Below, one piece after another: positions 34,384-41,643 of a stretch of DNA of 43,652 bases (the stretch's first letter is position 1; each line of letters starts with the position of its first letter). This stretch comes from CAJGCS01 sp045589955 (lineage in GTDB: Bacteria; Bacillota_I; Bacilli_A; ML615J-28; CAG-313). The translations under genes were made by a program, and so were the position numbers. The stretch lies in NCBI GenBank assembly GCA_045589955.1, contig JAZNQD010000062.1:1-43652 (forward strand), given 5' to 3'. A model generated the notes under the pieces. It did not search any database and had not been told where the DNA came from. It was given only the letters and a program-made list of their open reading frames with translations.

Positions 34384-35148
34384 TTTTTTCATATTTTTTG
34401 CACTAACCATAGTAACCATTTTTCTTGGGAAAAAGCGACAAGCAAAAACTGTTAAACGATTTTTTAAACCAACTATTGCTAAAGTCTTTCCTTTTAGTGA
34501 TTTTTTGTAACCAAACTTGGCTACTTTTTCGGCAGTTACAGGTTTAATTTTTTTAAATGTATAGTCATTCCCAGCTTCTTTGACAAAGTTTGATAAAAAT
34601 GGACCTGGACATAATGTTAGATGTTTGACATTTGTTTTTCTAATTTCATAGGCAATAGCTTCACCTAATAATAAAACAAAACTTTTACAAGCATGATATG
34701 TACACATATATGGGCCAGGCATAAAACCTGCAATCGAACTGATATTAATGATGTGTCCTTCATCATGCTTTAACATATCATCAAGATATACTCTTGTAAA
34801 ATATAATAAAGCGTTACAGTCAACATCAGTCATTGCTAGTTGTTTGTCGATATTCATATCTTTAAAGTCAGTGCGATCACCAAAACCAGCACAATTGACT
34901 AAGTTATTTACAAAATAGCCTTTGCTTAATGTATAGTTATAAACTCTCTTAAGTTCATCTTTATTTGCTAAATCTGCAACAAGTGTCTCTACTGAAACAT
35001 TATATAGTTTAGTTAATTGCTCTTTTACTTGATTAAGTTTTTCTTCATTAACATCAACAAGTAATAAGTTGTTTTCATCTTGAGCATAAAGTTTGGCAAA
35101 CTCCAGCCCAAGTCCACTTGCACTACCAGTTATAAGTGTAATTTTCAT
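34375..35148 (-). CDS. Short-chain dehydrogenase/reductase
   Basis: 257 residues. TGSASGLG (residues 7-14) binds NAD(P), NCAGFG near 88 and the catalytic Ser in NISSIAG near 137 with Y-x-x-x-K in YHACK near 150-154. Substrate unknown. It follows hslO by one base on the same strand, so the two form an operon. Confidence 0.88.
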   Translation of the reverse strand: MKITLITGSASGLGLEFAKLYAQDENNLLLVDVNEEKLNQVKEQLTKLYNVSVETLVADLANKDELKRVYNYTLSKGYFVNNLVNCAGFGDRTDFKDMNIDKQLAMTDVDCNALLYFTRVYLDDMLKHDEGHIINISSIAGFMPGPYMCTYHACKSFVLLLGEAIAYEIRKTNVKHLTLCPGPFLSNFVKEAGNDYTFKKIKPVTAEKVAKFGYKKSLKGKTLAIVGLKNRLTVFACRFFPRKMVTMVSAKNMKKEK

Positions 35149-35149
35149 A

Positions 35150-36022
35150 TTATCTTTTCGCTTTCTCTTTAAGTAAAGTTAATTCTTCTTTATCAAAATA
35201 GAATTTGTTGCCACAAAAATGACATATTGTTTCCGCATGTCCATCTTCTTCAATCATTTCTTCGATTTCAACTTTGCCTAGTGACATTATGCCGCTTGCA
35301 AATCTTTCTTTAGAACAATTGCATTTAAATTCAACGGGAATAGTTTCAAGAATTTCCGCTTCTGGATCAATATTTTTAATAATCTCTTCTAAACTTAATC
35401 CAGATTCTAGTAATTCACTTACAGGTGGAAGAAGTTCAACTCTTTTTTCAATTTGGTCGATCACTTCTTCAGGGGTATTTGGAAGAAGTTGGATGATATA
35501 TCCTCCAGTTGATGTTGCAACAATATCTGCATTTATATTACATCCAAGAGCAACGATTGAAGGAACTTGTTCAGAGTTTGCAAAGTAATATGCAAAGTCA
35601 CGAGCTAATTCGCCATCAATAATTTCTGTAGAACCAACAAATGGTTCTTTTAATTTTAAATCTTTGATTACATAAATGATACCACTTCTGCCTACAGTAT
35701 CACGACAATTTAATCTTCCATCATTATATTCAAAGTGGCAGTGGGGATTTTCACAGTATGCACGAACATGACCATGAGCATCGACATCAGAAATAATTCT
35801 TCCGATTTGCCCATCTCCTTCAATTCTTAATGTCATTGTTTCTTCTAACTTTAACATTGATCCCATCATAACACTTACACTTATTACACGTCCCATTGCA
35901 TCAAGGGCACTTGGGAAGTAGTTTAAGCGATCTCCAATATAATTTGTTGTATCAGCACAACTAGATGCGTAGATACGAACATGTTTACCAAAGCCTAAAG
36001 CTTTTACAATATAATCATTCAT
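35150..36022 (-). CDS. hslO: Redox-regulated chaperone Hsp33
   Basis: 290 residues. Hsp33 holds unfolding proteins under oxidative stress. The C-terminal zinc switch C-x-C...C-x-x-C is present as CNCSKERF and CHFCGNKF. In the N-terminal domain RIEGDGQIGRI and GRSGIIYV are typical. On the minus strand GTGAGGTAA precedes the ATG and an extended -10 (TGGTATACT) lies about 30 bases upstream. Confidence 0.96.
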   Translation of the reverse strand: MNDYIVKALGFGKHVRIYASSCADTTNYIGDRLNYFPSALDAMGRVISVSVMMGSMLKLEETMTLRIEGDGQIGRIISDVDAHGHVRAYCENPHCHFEYNDGRLNCRDTVGRSGIIYVIKDLKLKEPFVGSTEIIDGELARDFAYYFANSEQVPSIVALGCNINADIVATSTGGYIIQLLPNTPEEVIDQIEKRVELLPPVSELLESGLSLEEIIKNIDPEAEILETIPVEFKCNCSKERFASGIMSLGKVEIEEMIEEDGHAETICHFCGNKFYFDKEELTLLKEKAKR

Positions 36023-36126
36023 AATATTACCTCACATATAAATTAGTATACCATAAACTATCTATAAAACTTGCAAAAAGGCTTTAAAAGTAGTAAAATA
36101 TTCCTGAAGAAAAAAAGAGGTATTTT

Positions 36127-36657
36127 ATGAATATTTACGAAGATTATATTAATTACATGAATGAAAAAAATGATTTAATAGATAAGCTATATTCAACTGA
36201 TTCTGAACTTTTATTTTGTTTAGAGGATGTTGTTAAAGTTTGTGACTTCATTTATAAACAATATGACAAGAAAGAATCAATTTCTGATGAAATGAGCGAA
36301 ATTTTTGAAATCGGCTTTGGCTATTTAGTAAATAATTTAAATGATTTAGATAGTTATTATAAGGACTATCTTGAAAGCGATATGATTCAGTTTAGCCATT
36401 ATTCACGTATTTTAGTTTATTCTATTCTTCTTGAAGATTACAAAGCATATTTGTTAAGTAATGATAACTTTGAAGGAACTGAAAAAGAAGAAATTGAAAA
36501 ATGTTTAAAATTCATTGATGAAACTGTTTCTAATAAAAAAACATATACTGAAGAAGATGTAGAAGTCTTAGAAAAAACATTTGCAAATGCATGTAATGCA
36601 GAATATAAACCATCATATATTATTTTTGCCATGATATATGATGAACTAACAAACTAA
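36127..36657 (+). CDS. Hypothetical protein
   Basis: This 176-residue, strongly acidic, mostly helical protein has no signal or membrane segment and no motif I recognise. AGAGGT precedes the ATG by 7 bases, and a strong terminator follows at once. It faces hslO divergently and lysS convergently. Length, ribosome site and composition support a real gene. Confidence 0.75.
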   Translation: MNIYEDYINYMNEKNDLIDKLYSTDSELLFCLEDVVKVCDFIYKQYDKKESISDEMSEIFEIGFGYLVNNLNDLDSYYKDYLESDMIQFSHYSRILVYSILLEDYKAYLLSNDNFEGTEKEEIEKCLKFIDETVSNKKTYTEEDVEVLEKTFANACNAEYKPSYIIFAMIYDELTN

Positions 36658-36691
36658 AAAAAGAACTGGAAGTAATACTTCCAGTTTTTTA
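36657..36691. terminator. Bidirectional terminator between the hypothetical gene and lysS
   Basis: AACTGGAAGT / ACTTCCAGTT perfect 10-bp stem with a three-base loop, A run before and T run after. Confidence 0.85.
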
Positions 36692-38182
36692 TTGTCTTGT
36701 TCTCATATGTGGGAATAATAGAATATCTCTAATATTATCACAATTAGTTAGTAACATAACTAAACGGTCAACACCAATACCAATACCACCTGTTGGAGGC
36801 ATACCATATTCTAATGCTTCTACATAGTCGATGTCCATTTCATTTGCTTCGTCATTACCTAATTCTTTTTCCTTAAGTTGTGATTCGAAACGTGCTCTTT
36901 GGTCGATTGGGTCATTTAATTCAGTGAAGGCATTTGCATATTCTTTTCCCGCAATGAATAACTCAAAACGATCTGTAAATCTTGGATCATTTGGATTTTT
37001 CTTGGCAAGAGGACTTATTTCAACAGGATGTCCATAAACGATTGTTGGTTGAACAATTGTTTCTTCAACATATTTTTCAAAGAATAAGTTAATGATATGT
37101 CCAATAGATTGTTGATGCTTAGGAACTTCAATTTCATGTTCTTTTGCATATTGTAAAGCAACATCTAAATCTGTAACTTCAAAGAAGTTAATGCCAGTTT
37201 GTTCTTTAATTCCATCAACCATATGAAGTCTTTTAAATGGAGCTTTTAAAGAAATATCTTGTCCTTTGTAATTAATTTCAGTTGTACCATTTACTTCTAA
37301 AGAAAGAGTACTAATTAGTCCTTCAACAAGGTTCATCATATCGGTAATATCACCATAGGCAAGATATGCTTCAACAGTAGTAAACTCTGGATTGTGAGTA
37401 GCATCCATACCTTCGTTTCTAAATAAACGACCAATTTCATACACAGCTTCCATACCACCAACGATTAAACGTTTTAAAGGAAGTTCAGTTGCTATACGTA
37501 AATAGAAGTCCATATCTAAAGTATTGTGATGTGTAACGAATGGTCTTGCAGCTGCACCACCTAAAATAGGATTTAATACAGGTGTTTCAACTTCAACATA
37601 TCCTAAGTTATCAAGGTAACGTTGAATACCACGAATAATTTTTGGTCTTGTAAAAGCAATTTTCTTAGATTCTTCATTCATAATTAAGTCAACATAACGA
37701 CGGCGTCTTGCTTCTTCTTTATCTTGAAGTCCATGAAATTTTTCAGGAAGTGGTCTTAATGCTTTAGATAAGTGATCATAGCTCAAAGCTTTAACACTTA
37801 ATTCTCCCGTAGTAGTTCTCATTACTTGACCTTCAATACCAATGATGTCACCGATATCTGCAACTTTAAAGATTTCGTAAGATTCTTCACCTACAACATC
37901 ATAACGAATATAGATTTGAATTTGTCCGAATTTGTCTTGGATATGCATGAAACCAACTTTACCTTGACGACGCTTTGACATGATACGCCCGGCAATTCTG
38001 ACGATTTCATTCATTTCTTCTAATTCTTCTTTAGTTGATTGACTGTATTTTTCTTTGATAGATTGAGAGTTAGCTGTTCTTTCGTAGCGATGACCAAAAG
38101 GTTCGATACCTTTTTCACGCAACTCTTCCATTTTACGACGTCTAACAATCTCTTGTTCAGTTAATTGTAATTCTTGGCTCAT
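36689..38182 (-). CDS. lysS: Lysyl-tRNA synthetase (class II)
   Basis: 497 residues from MSQELQLTEQEIV. The start is set 7 codons inside the longest frame because AAAAGGAG lies 8 bases before this ATG. N-terminal OB-fold binds the anticodon; class II motifs are RFLFRNEG-type motif 2 (GRLFRNEGMDATHNPEFT) and motif 3 near the C-terminus (GIGVDRLVML). Charges tRNA-Lys with lysine in the cytoplasm. Confidence 0.97.
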   Translation of the reverse strand: MSQELQLTEQEIVRRRKMEELREKGIEPFGHRYERTANSQSIKEKYSQSTKEELEEMNEIVRIAGRIMSKRRQGKVGFMHIQDKFGQIQIYIRYDVVGEESYEIFKVADIGDIIGIEGQVMRTTTGELSVKALSYDHLSKALRPLPEKFHGLQDKEEARRRRYVDLIMNEESKKIAFTRPKIIRGIQRYLDNLGYVEVETPVLNPILGGAAARPFVTHHNTLDMDFYLRIATELPLKRLIVGGMEAVYEIGRLFRNEGMDATHNPEFTTVEAYLAYGDITDMMNLVEGLISTLSLEVNGTTEINYKGQDISLKAPFKRLHMVDGIKEQTGINFFEVTDLDVALQYAKEHEIEVPKHQQSIGHIINLFFEKYVEETIVQPTIVYGHPVEISPLAKKNPNDPRFTDRFELFIAGKEYANAFTELNDPIDQRARFESQLKEKELGNDEANEMDIDYVEALEYGMPPTGGIGIGVDRLVMLLTNCDNIRDILLFPHMRTRQ

Positions 38183-38281
38183 AAAATCTCTCCTTTTAAA
38201 CATTATTTATTTTATCACATTATTTAAAAATATGGCTCATATTTGCAAATATTTATCAATAAACTATATTGAGGTGTTTTT

Positions 38282-38566
38282 ATGCAATCAGAATTAAGAA
38301 AGGAACTAAGTGATCATTCACTTGCTCTAGAACAAAGAAAAAAACTTGATATAAATGGTGTTAAAAAAATTAATAGTTTAAATGAAGAAGAATTTATTGT
38401 TGTAACAAATTTAGGAGTTATACAAATTACTGGTCAAGGTTTGGAAATGGTTCAATTAGAAATTAATAAAGGCTTTTTACAAATAACAGGAAAAATTGAT
38501 AAAATCGAGTATGTTACTGAAACTGTAAAAGAAAAGAAAAAATTATTAGGGAAACTATTTAAATGA
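38282..38566 (+). CDS. yabP: YabP/YqfC-family sporulation protein
   Basis: The 94-residue sequence has the YabP pattern: H-x-L-x-L-x-x-R-x-x-L-x-x-x-G-V near the start (HSLALEQRKKLDINGV), then FIVVTNLGVIQITGQGL and GFLQITGKIDKIEY. YabP acts in the mother cell during spore formation in Bacillus. GAGGTG precedes the ATG. It overlaps yabQ by 4 bases and lies opposite lysS. It implies sporulation ability, or a descendant of it, in this lineage. Confidence 0.75.
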   Translation: MQSELRKELSDHSLALEQRKKLDINGVKKINSLNEEEFIVVTNLGVIQITGQGLEMVQLEINKGFLQITGKIDKIEYVTETVKEKKKLLGKLFK

Positions 38567-39003
38567 TATATACATTAAAGGATGAAATATCAATAATTAT
38601 TTTATTAATTGTTTATGGAATATATATTTCTTTATATTATGAAATATTAAATATTTTAGTAATGAAGTTAAAAAATAAAATTATAAAAATATTCACAGAA
38701 ATTATTCTTTGTCTTTTACAAATATATATATCCTATTTATTTATATATAAAATACAAGATGGATATATCCCTATATATTTTCTTGGATTTATTTTAACAG
38801 GAGTCTTAATATATTTTTTATATCATTCTAGATTATATAGAGTAATAAATTATATTTTTGAAAAAATAATGGATTTTCTGAAAAAAGTAATAAAAGAAAT
38901 AATAGGGTTTTTATACCCGAAATATTTAAAAGAAATTAAATCAACTTTAATTAAAAGAAGAAAATTAAAAAAAATAAAAGATATCGAAATTTGGGAAGGG
39001 TAA
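38563..39003 (+). CDS. yabQ: YabQ-like membrane protein (spore cortex)
   Basis: 146 residues with four hydrophobic segments and a long basic C-terminal tail. Position directly after yabP with a 4-base overlap, size and the pattern FILTGVLIYFLYHSRLYR fit YabQ, needed for spore cortex formation in Bacillus. Sequence alone is only moderately convincing; the pairing is what supports it. Confidence 0.62.
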   Translation: MIYTLKDEISIIILLIVYGIYISLYYEILNILVMKLKNKIIKIFTEIILCLLQIYISYLFIYKIQDGYIPIYFLGFILTGVLIYFLYHSRLYRVINYIFEKIMDFLKKVIKEIIGFLYPKYLKEIKSTLIKRRKLKKIKDIEIWEG

Positions 39004-39028
39004 AAAATAAAATTAAATAGCAAAATAT

Positions 39029-39057
39029 TTTACATATTTATAAAAATATTGTATAAT
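39029..39057 (+). promoter_or_regulatory. Promoter of the tRNA pair
   Basis: TTTACA (39029-39034), 17-base spacer, TATAAT (39052-39057). Confidence 0.8.
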
Positions 39058-39092
39058 ATTAAAGCAATCATAATTATGGTTGAGTTACCCAT

Positions 39093-39177
39093 GGAGGGGT
39101 AGCGAAGTGGCTAAACGCGGCGGACTGTAAATCCGCTCTCTCCGAGTTCGATGGTTCGAATCCGTCCCCCTCCACCA
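39093..39177 (+). tRNA. tRNA-Tyr (GTA)
   Basis: GGAGGGG / CCCCTCC acceptor stem, D-loop AGCGAAGTGGCTAAACGC, anticodon loop CTGTAAA with GTA at 39127-39129, long variable arm as expected for Tyr, TTCGAATC T-loop, discriminator A and encoded CCA. Confidence 0.96.
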
Positions 39178-39182
39178 TTTTT

Positions 39183-39258
39183 AGGGCTATAGCCAAGCGG
39201 TAAGGCAACGGACTTTGACTCCGTCATTCCAATGGTTCGAATCCATTTAGCCCTACCA
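39183..39258 (+). tRNA. tRNA-Gln (TTG)
   Basis: AGGGCTA / TAGCCCT acceptor stem, D-arm AGCCAAGCGGTAAGGC, anticodon loop CTTTGAC with TTG at 39215-39217, T-loop GGTTCGAATCC, discriminator A and encoded CCA. Five bases separate it from tRNA-Tyr. Confidence 0.96.
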
Positions 39259-39266
39259 TTTGAATG

Positions 39267-39369
39267 TGTCTATAAGTCATTTGACTTGTAGTTCAAATAT
39301 AGAGGTTAAAACCTGTTAGGTTTACCTATTTAAAAGATTTTGTTCCATTTGGAGCAATTTTTTTATTTT
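39267..39369 (+). repeat. Structured repeat, copy A, ending in a terminator
   Basis: About 100 bases directly after tRNA-Gln that recur at 40990-41095 with few changes. Pairing: AAGTCA-TT-TGACTT, then AAACCT-GTT-AGGTTT nested in AAATA...GGT / ACCTATTT, then TTGTTCC-ATTT-GGAGCAA plus T7 (39340-39367), a terminator for the tRNA unit. No coding frame is evident. Confidence 0.85.
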
Positions 39370-39398
39370 CTAGAGAAGTTATTAGATTTTTGAAACTA

Positions 39399-39533
39399 AT
39401 GGAATATGATTATATGCTTATTGAAGAAGAAATTAAGAAAGTTAAAGAAGTAGTTCATAGAAGTAAACTAATTAGATTTAGTATTCAAGAAATTAGAACA
39501 ATAGAAGAGATTGATAACGAAATTAATAGATAA
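39399..39533 (+). pseudogene. 44-codon frame, probable gene fragment (copy 1)
   Basis: It reads MEYDYMLIEE...KEVVHRSKLIRFSIQEIRTIEEIDNEINR, a Glu/Lys-rich helix. Its last 30 codons are repeated in the next copy. No ribosome site, so probably the end of a decayed gene. Confidence 0.4.
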
Positions 39534-39561
39534 GTAAATTAGTCAGTAGGTAAATTATATA
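39441..39561 (+). repeat. 121-bp direct repeat, first copy
   Basis: Nearly the same as 39618-39738; includes the 3' end of the 44-codon frame, its stop and GTAAATTAGTCAGTAGG with the following bases. Confidence 0.8.
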
Positions 39562-39710
39562 ATAGTATTAAAGGTGATAAAGACTATGATATTTTAGTAA
39601 AAGTTATCAAAGATGCTGTTAAAGAAGTAATGCATAGAAGTAAGCTAATTGGATTTAGTAATCAAGAAATTAGAACACTAGAAGATATTAATAACGAAAT
39701 TAATAGATAA
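39543..39710 (+). pseudogene. Gene fragment (copy 2) related to copy 1
   Basis: The frame is open from 39543 without a start codon and ends HRSKLIGFSNQEIRTLEDINNEINR, matching copy 1. Two degenerate copies suggest repeated insertion or duplication of the tail of a cassette. Confidence 0.4.
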
Positions 39711-39738
39711 GTAAATTAGTCAGTAGGTAAATTATATA
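39618..39738 (+). repeat. 121-bp direct repeat, second copy
   Basis: Partner of 39441-39561, offset 177 bases, with about a dozen differences. Confidence 0.8.
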
Positions 39739-39797
39739 AGGTGATTTGCTTGCTGACTTTTTTAGTAAAAATATTTTTTAAAAGATAGTCGAGAAAC

Positions 39798-39827
39798 TTG
39801 CATAATGTATATCAAATGTGATACAAT
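39798..39827 (+). promoter_or_regulatory. Promoter and operator-like palindrome of the Fic module
   Basis: TTGCAT (39798-39803), 18-base spacer, extended -10 TGATACAAT ending at 39827. An imperfect palindrome GTATATC-AAAT-GTGATAC (39807-39824) lies between them, a natural place for binding by the ribbon-helix-helix part of the antitoxin. Confidence 0.6.
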
Positions 39828-39846
39828 AATAGTGTGAGGTGTTAAA

Positions 39847-40188
39847 ATGAATAAATCAATAAATAAAACTGAGTTGATTCATATTAGAATAGAACCTGAT
39901 GTAAAAGTTCAGTCAGAAAACATTTTTAAAAGATTAGGGGTTAATACTTCTTATGCAGTATCAATGTTTTTAAATCAGGTCATATTAAGAGGAGGTTTTC
40001 CTTTTGAAATAGAACTACCTAAAAATAATAACGAAGAATATACTAATCTTGCCATGATCATAGAATCAACTGCTGGAAACGGAAAAGTAAGTGAAAAAAA
40101 TAAAAATATTTTAAATTTATATTCAAGTGGTCAAATTGATTATGAAACAGCTGTATTCGCGATAAAAAGGAATTTTATAAATGAGTAA
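39847..40188 (+). CDS. Antitoxin: RelB/DinJ-type ribbon-helix-helix plus VbhA-like Fic inhibitor tail
   Basis: The 113-residue protein has two parts. Residues 9-57 (LIHIRIEPDVK...LGVNTSYAVSMFLNQVILRGGFPFEI) match RelB/DinJ antitoxins, which bind DNA as dimers. Residues 63-113 (LAMIIESTAG...LYSSGQIDYETAVFAIKRNF) match the order of VbhA-type Fic antitoxins, in which a helix with motif S/T-x-x-x-E-G/N blocks the toxin's ATP site, followed by Y-x-x-G-E-I-S/D. Here that motif reads A-M-I-I-E-S, keeping the inhibitory Glu (Glu73) but not Ser. GAGGTG precedes the ATG; the end overlaps the fic gene by 8 bases. The second assignment is from pattern only. Confidence 0.8.
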   Translation: MNKSINKTELIHIRIEPDVKVQSENIFKRLGVNTSYAVSMFLNQVILRGGFPFEIELPKNNNEEYTNLAMIIESTAGNGKVSEKNKNILNLYSSGQIDYETAVFAIKRNFINE

Positions 40189-40885
40189 AGATCCATATGT
40201 ATATGATGATACAAACGTACTTAAGAATCTTGCAAATATTAAAGAACAACATATGTTGGATGATTATGAAACTACAATGGTTAATTTAGGCATAATCAAA
40301 TTATTAAAATCAGAAATCGAAATAGTTAAAGTTAATGATATATTTTTAATACATAAAATTTTATTTGAAAATGTATATGAGTGGGCAGGAGAGAAAAGAG
40401 TAATAAATATTTTTAAAACTGAACCAATCCTAAAGGGGTTATCAGTCACATATTCGGATCATAACAAAATTAATGATGATTTAACTAAAATACAAAAAGA
40501 TATTAATTCTACTGAGTGGAAAGTCTTATCAAAAAACGAAATGATTAATAAGATTGTTAAAATAATATCATCCATTTGGCAAGTTCACTCTTTTAGAGAA
40601 GGAAATACAAGGGTTGTTACTTTGTTTTTATATTACTTCTTAAAAAATTTAGGGTTTAAGGTTAATAGGGAGTTTATTGACAAGCATGCGAAATATTTCA
40701 GAAATGCACTTGTGTTAGCTTCAATTGGTGAATATAGTGAATATAATTATCTAGAAGAAATATTAAAAGACTCGATTAGTTTTAAAATTGTTGATGATGA
40801 ATTAAATAGTAAATATCAAACAATAAGGGGATACAATTTAGATAAATATGAATATAACTATCATTCACCAAAGAAGGATGATTAA
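40181..40885 (+). CDS. fic: Fic-domain toxin (AMP/NMP-transferase)
   Basis: 234 residues. The Fic motif is HSFREGNTR at residues 136-144, close to HxFx(D/E)GN(G/K)R: His, Glu, Asn and Arg are all present, and Thr replaces Gly/Lys. The upstream part has DPYVYDDTNVLKN, like the N-terminus of VbhT-type Fic proteins, and EWAGEKRVINI, the usual Fic flap segment. Fic enzymes transfer AMP to a target protein (for example gyrase/topoisomerase IV in VbhT). No other domain follows. Start overlaps the antitoxin by 8 bases. Confidence 0.9.
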   Translation: MSKDPYVYDDTNVLKNLANIKEQHMLDDYETTMVNLGIIKLLKSEIEIVKVNDIFLIHKILFENVYEWAGEKRVINIFKTEPILKGLSVTYSDHNKINDDLTKIQKDINSTEWKVLSKNEMINKIVKIISSIWQVHSFREGNTRVVTLFLYYFLKNLGFKVNREFIDKHAKYFRNALVLASIGEYSEYNYLEEILKDSISFKIVDDELNSKYQTIRGYNLDKYEYNYHSPKKDD

Positions 40886-40950
40886 ACAAGTGACTTATCG
40901 TCCCATACCCCTTATAAAAGAATAGATATCGTAACAGTTAGGCATTAGAA

Positions 40951-40987
40951 AAGTTAACTATAGTTAACTTTGTGAACAATAGTTCAC
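40951..40987 (+). repeat. Two adjacent palindromes with matching changes
   Basis: AAGTTAACTATAGTTAACTT (40951-40970) is a perfect 20-base palindrome. GTGAACAATAGTTCAC (40972-40987) has perfect 6-base arms. The two units are alike (GTTAACTATAGTTAAC and GTGAACAATAGTTCAC) and differ mainly by a paired T-A to G-C change. They sit directly before repeat copy B. Possibly an operator or paired hairpins. Confidence 0.75.
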
Positions 40988-40989
40988 TT

Positions 40990-41095
40990 TGTCTGTAAGT
41001 CATTTGACTTGTAGTTCAAATATAGAGGTTAAAACTTGTTAGGTTTGCCTATTTAAAACATTTTGTTCCATATTTGGAGCAATTTTTTTATTTTT
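40990..41095 (+). repeat. Structured repeat, copy B, ending in a terminator
   Basis: Second copy of 39267-39369 with the same three hairpins. Changes against copy A mostly keep pairing: AAACTT-GTT-AGGTTT (C to T gives a G-T pair) and GCCTATTT in place of ACCTATTT. The final stem TTGTTCC / GGAGCAA with loop ATATTT and T7 (41063-41090) can terminate transcription of the fic module. Confidence 0.85.
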
Positions 41096-41148
41096 AAAGT
41101 GCTCTAAGATTTCGCAACTAACTGGTGCGTTAAATCAAGATATATCAG

Positions 41149-41177
41149 TTGATAATTCATCAAAAATGATATATAGT
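41149..41177 (+). promoter_or_regulatory. Promoter of the leader-peptide region
   Basis: TTGATA (41149-41154), 17-base spacer, TATAGT (41172-41177), about 40 bases before the leader peptide start. The preceding stretch 41096-41148 shows nothing further apart from an unassigned short frame. Confidence 0.55.
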
Positions 41178-41220
41178 ATTAGTGTAAAAAGGCCTTAAAC
41201 AATGAAAGGAGTTGATTATT

Positions 41221-41298
41221 ATGAATAATATGTTTTATAATAAATTAGAAGTAATCATTACCTTTCAGGTATTAACCTTTTTAGGTATGGATAGATAA
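41221..41298 (+). CDS. Candidate leader peptide (25 residues)
   Basis: The frame encodes 25 residues (starts MNNMFYNKLEV, ends LTFLGMDR) and has a strong AAAGGAG site 9 bases before the ATG. Within its second half the bases TACCT, AGGTA, ACCT and AGGT alternate, so several short hairpins exclude each other; GGATA/TATCC forms a hairpin around the stop. A terminator follows 28 bases later. This layout is typical of leader peptides that sense ribosome stalling. The peptide itself is not recognised. Confidence 0.5.
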   Translation: MNNMFYNKLEVIITFQVLTFLGMDR

Positions 41299-41326
41299 TA
41301 TCCAGTAGCAAGCATATAGAAACTAT

Positions 41327-41359
41327 AAGCACTTCTAGTTTATTAGAGGTGCTTTTTTT
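41327..41359 (+). terminator. Terminator/attenuator before the XRE-GNAT genes
   Basis: AAGCACTTCTA / TAGAGGTGCTT stem (one G-T pair) with loop GTTTAT and T7. It lies between the leader peptide and the GNAT region and is enclosed by GTAGCAA (41305-41311) and TTGCTAC (41361-41367), which can pair around it. Confidence 0.8.
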
Positions 41360-41388
41360 GTTGCTACAAGAAGGGAGGTAAGATAAAA

Positions 41389-41629
41389 ATGAAAAATATC
41401 ATACTAAAAAGAAAAGAGGTATTGGACTATTAGTTTTGGGGCTAATTTAAGGACTTTAAGAGAAAAGAAAAACTTATCCCAAGAAGACCTTGCAAGAAAA
41501 TTACAAATTTCCAGACAGTCAATATCAAAGTGGGAACAAGGTATAAGTTATCCTAGTATTTTATATCTTGTTCCACTTACTAAAATACTTGATTGTACAT
41601 TGGAGGAATTATTGAAAGATTTAAATTAA
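41389..41629 (+). pseudogene. XRE-family regulator with a broken start
   Basis: The stretch from about 41435 encodes an XRE helix-turn-helix: FGANLRTLREKKNLSQEDLA, then KLQISRQSISKWEQG, then ILDCTLEELL, ending at TAA 41627-41629. There is no ATG, GTG or TTG in this frame: a stop lies at 41405-41407 and the first codons are KEKRYWTIS. A well-placed start (ATG 41389 after GGGAGGT) opens the other frame and ends at 41433 after 14 codons. A +1/-1 event or a rare ATT start at 41429 could explain it; I favour a frameshift. Confidence 0.65.
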
Positions 41630-41643
41630 GAAAGTAGGTGTTA

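Noticed and set aside
35274..35588. 104-codon plus-strand frame inside hslO
   Set aside because: Shadow of the hslO coding sequence; no ribosome site and biased composition.
39093..41095. Integration site formed by a duplicated tRNA end
   Set aside because: The repeat shared by 39267-39369 and 40990-41095 lies after the tRNA genes and contains no tRNA 3' end; no integrase is visible.
41096..41148. Possible gene fragment reading KISQLTGALNQDIS
   Set aside because: It has no start and matches nothing I recognise; too short to call.
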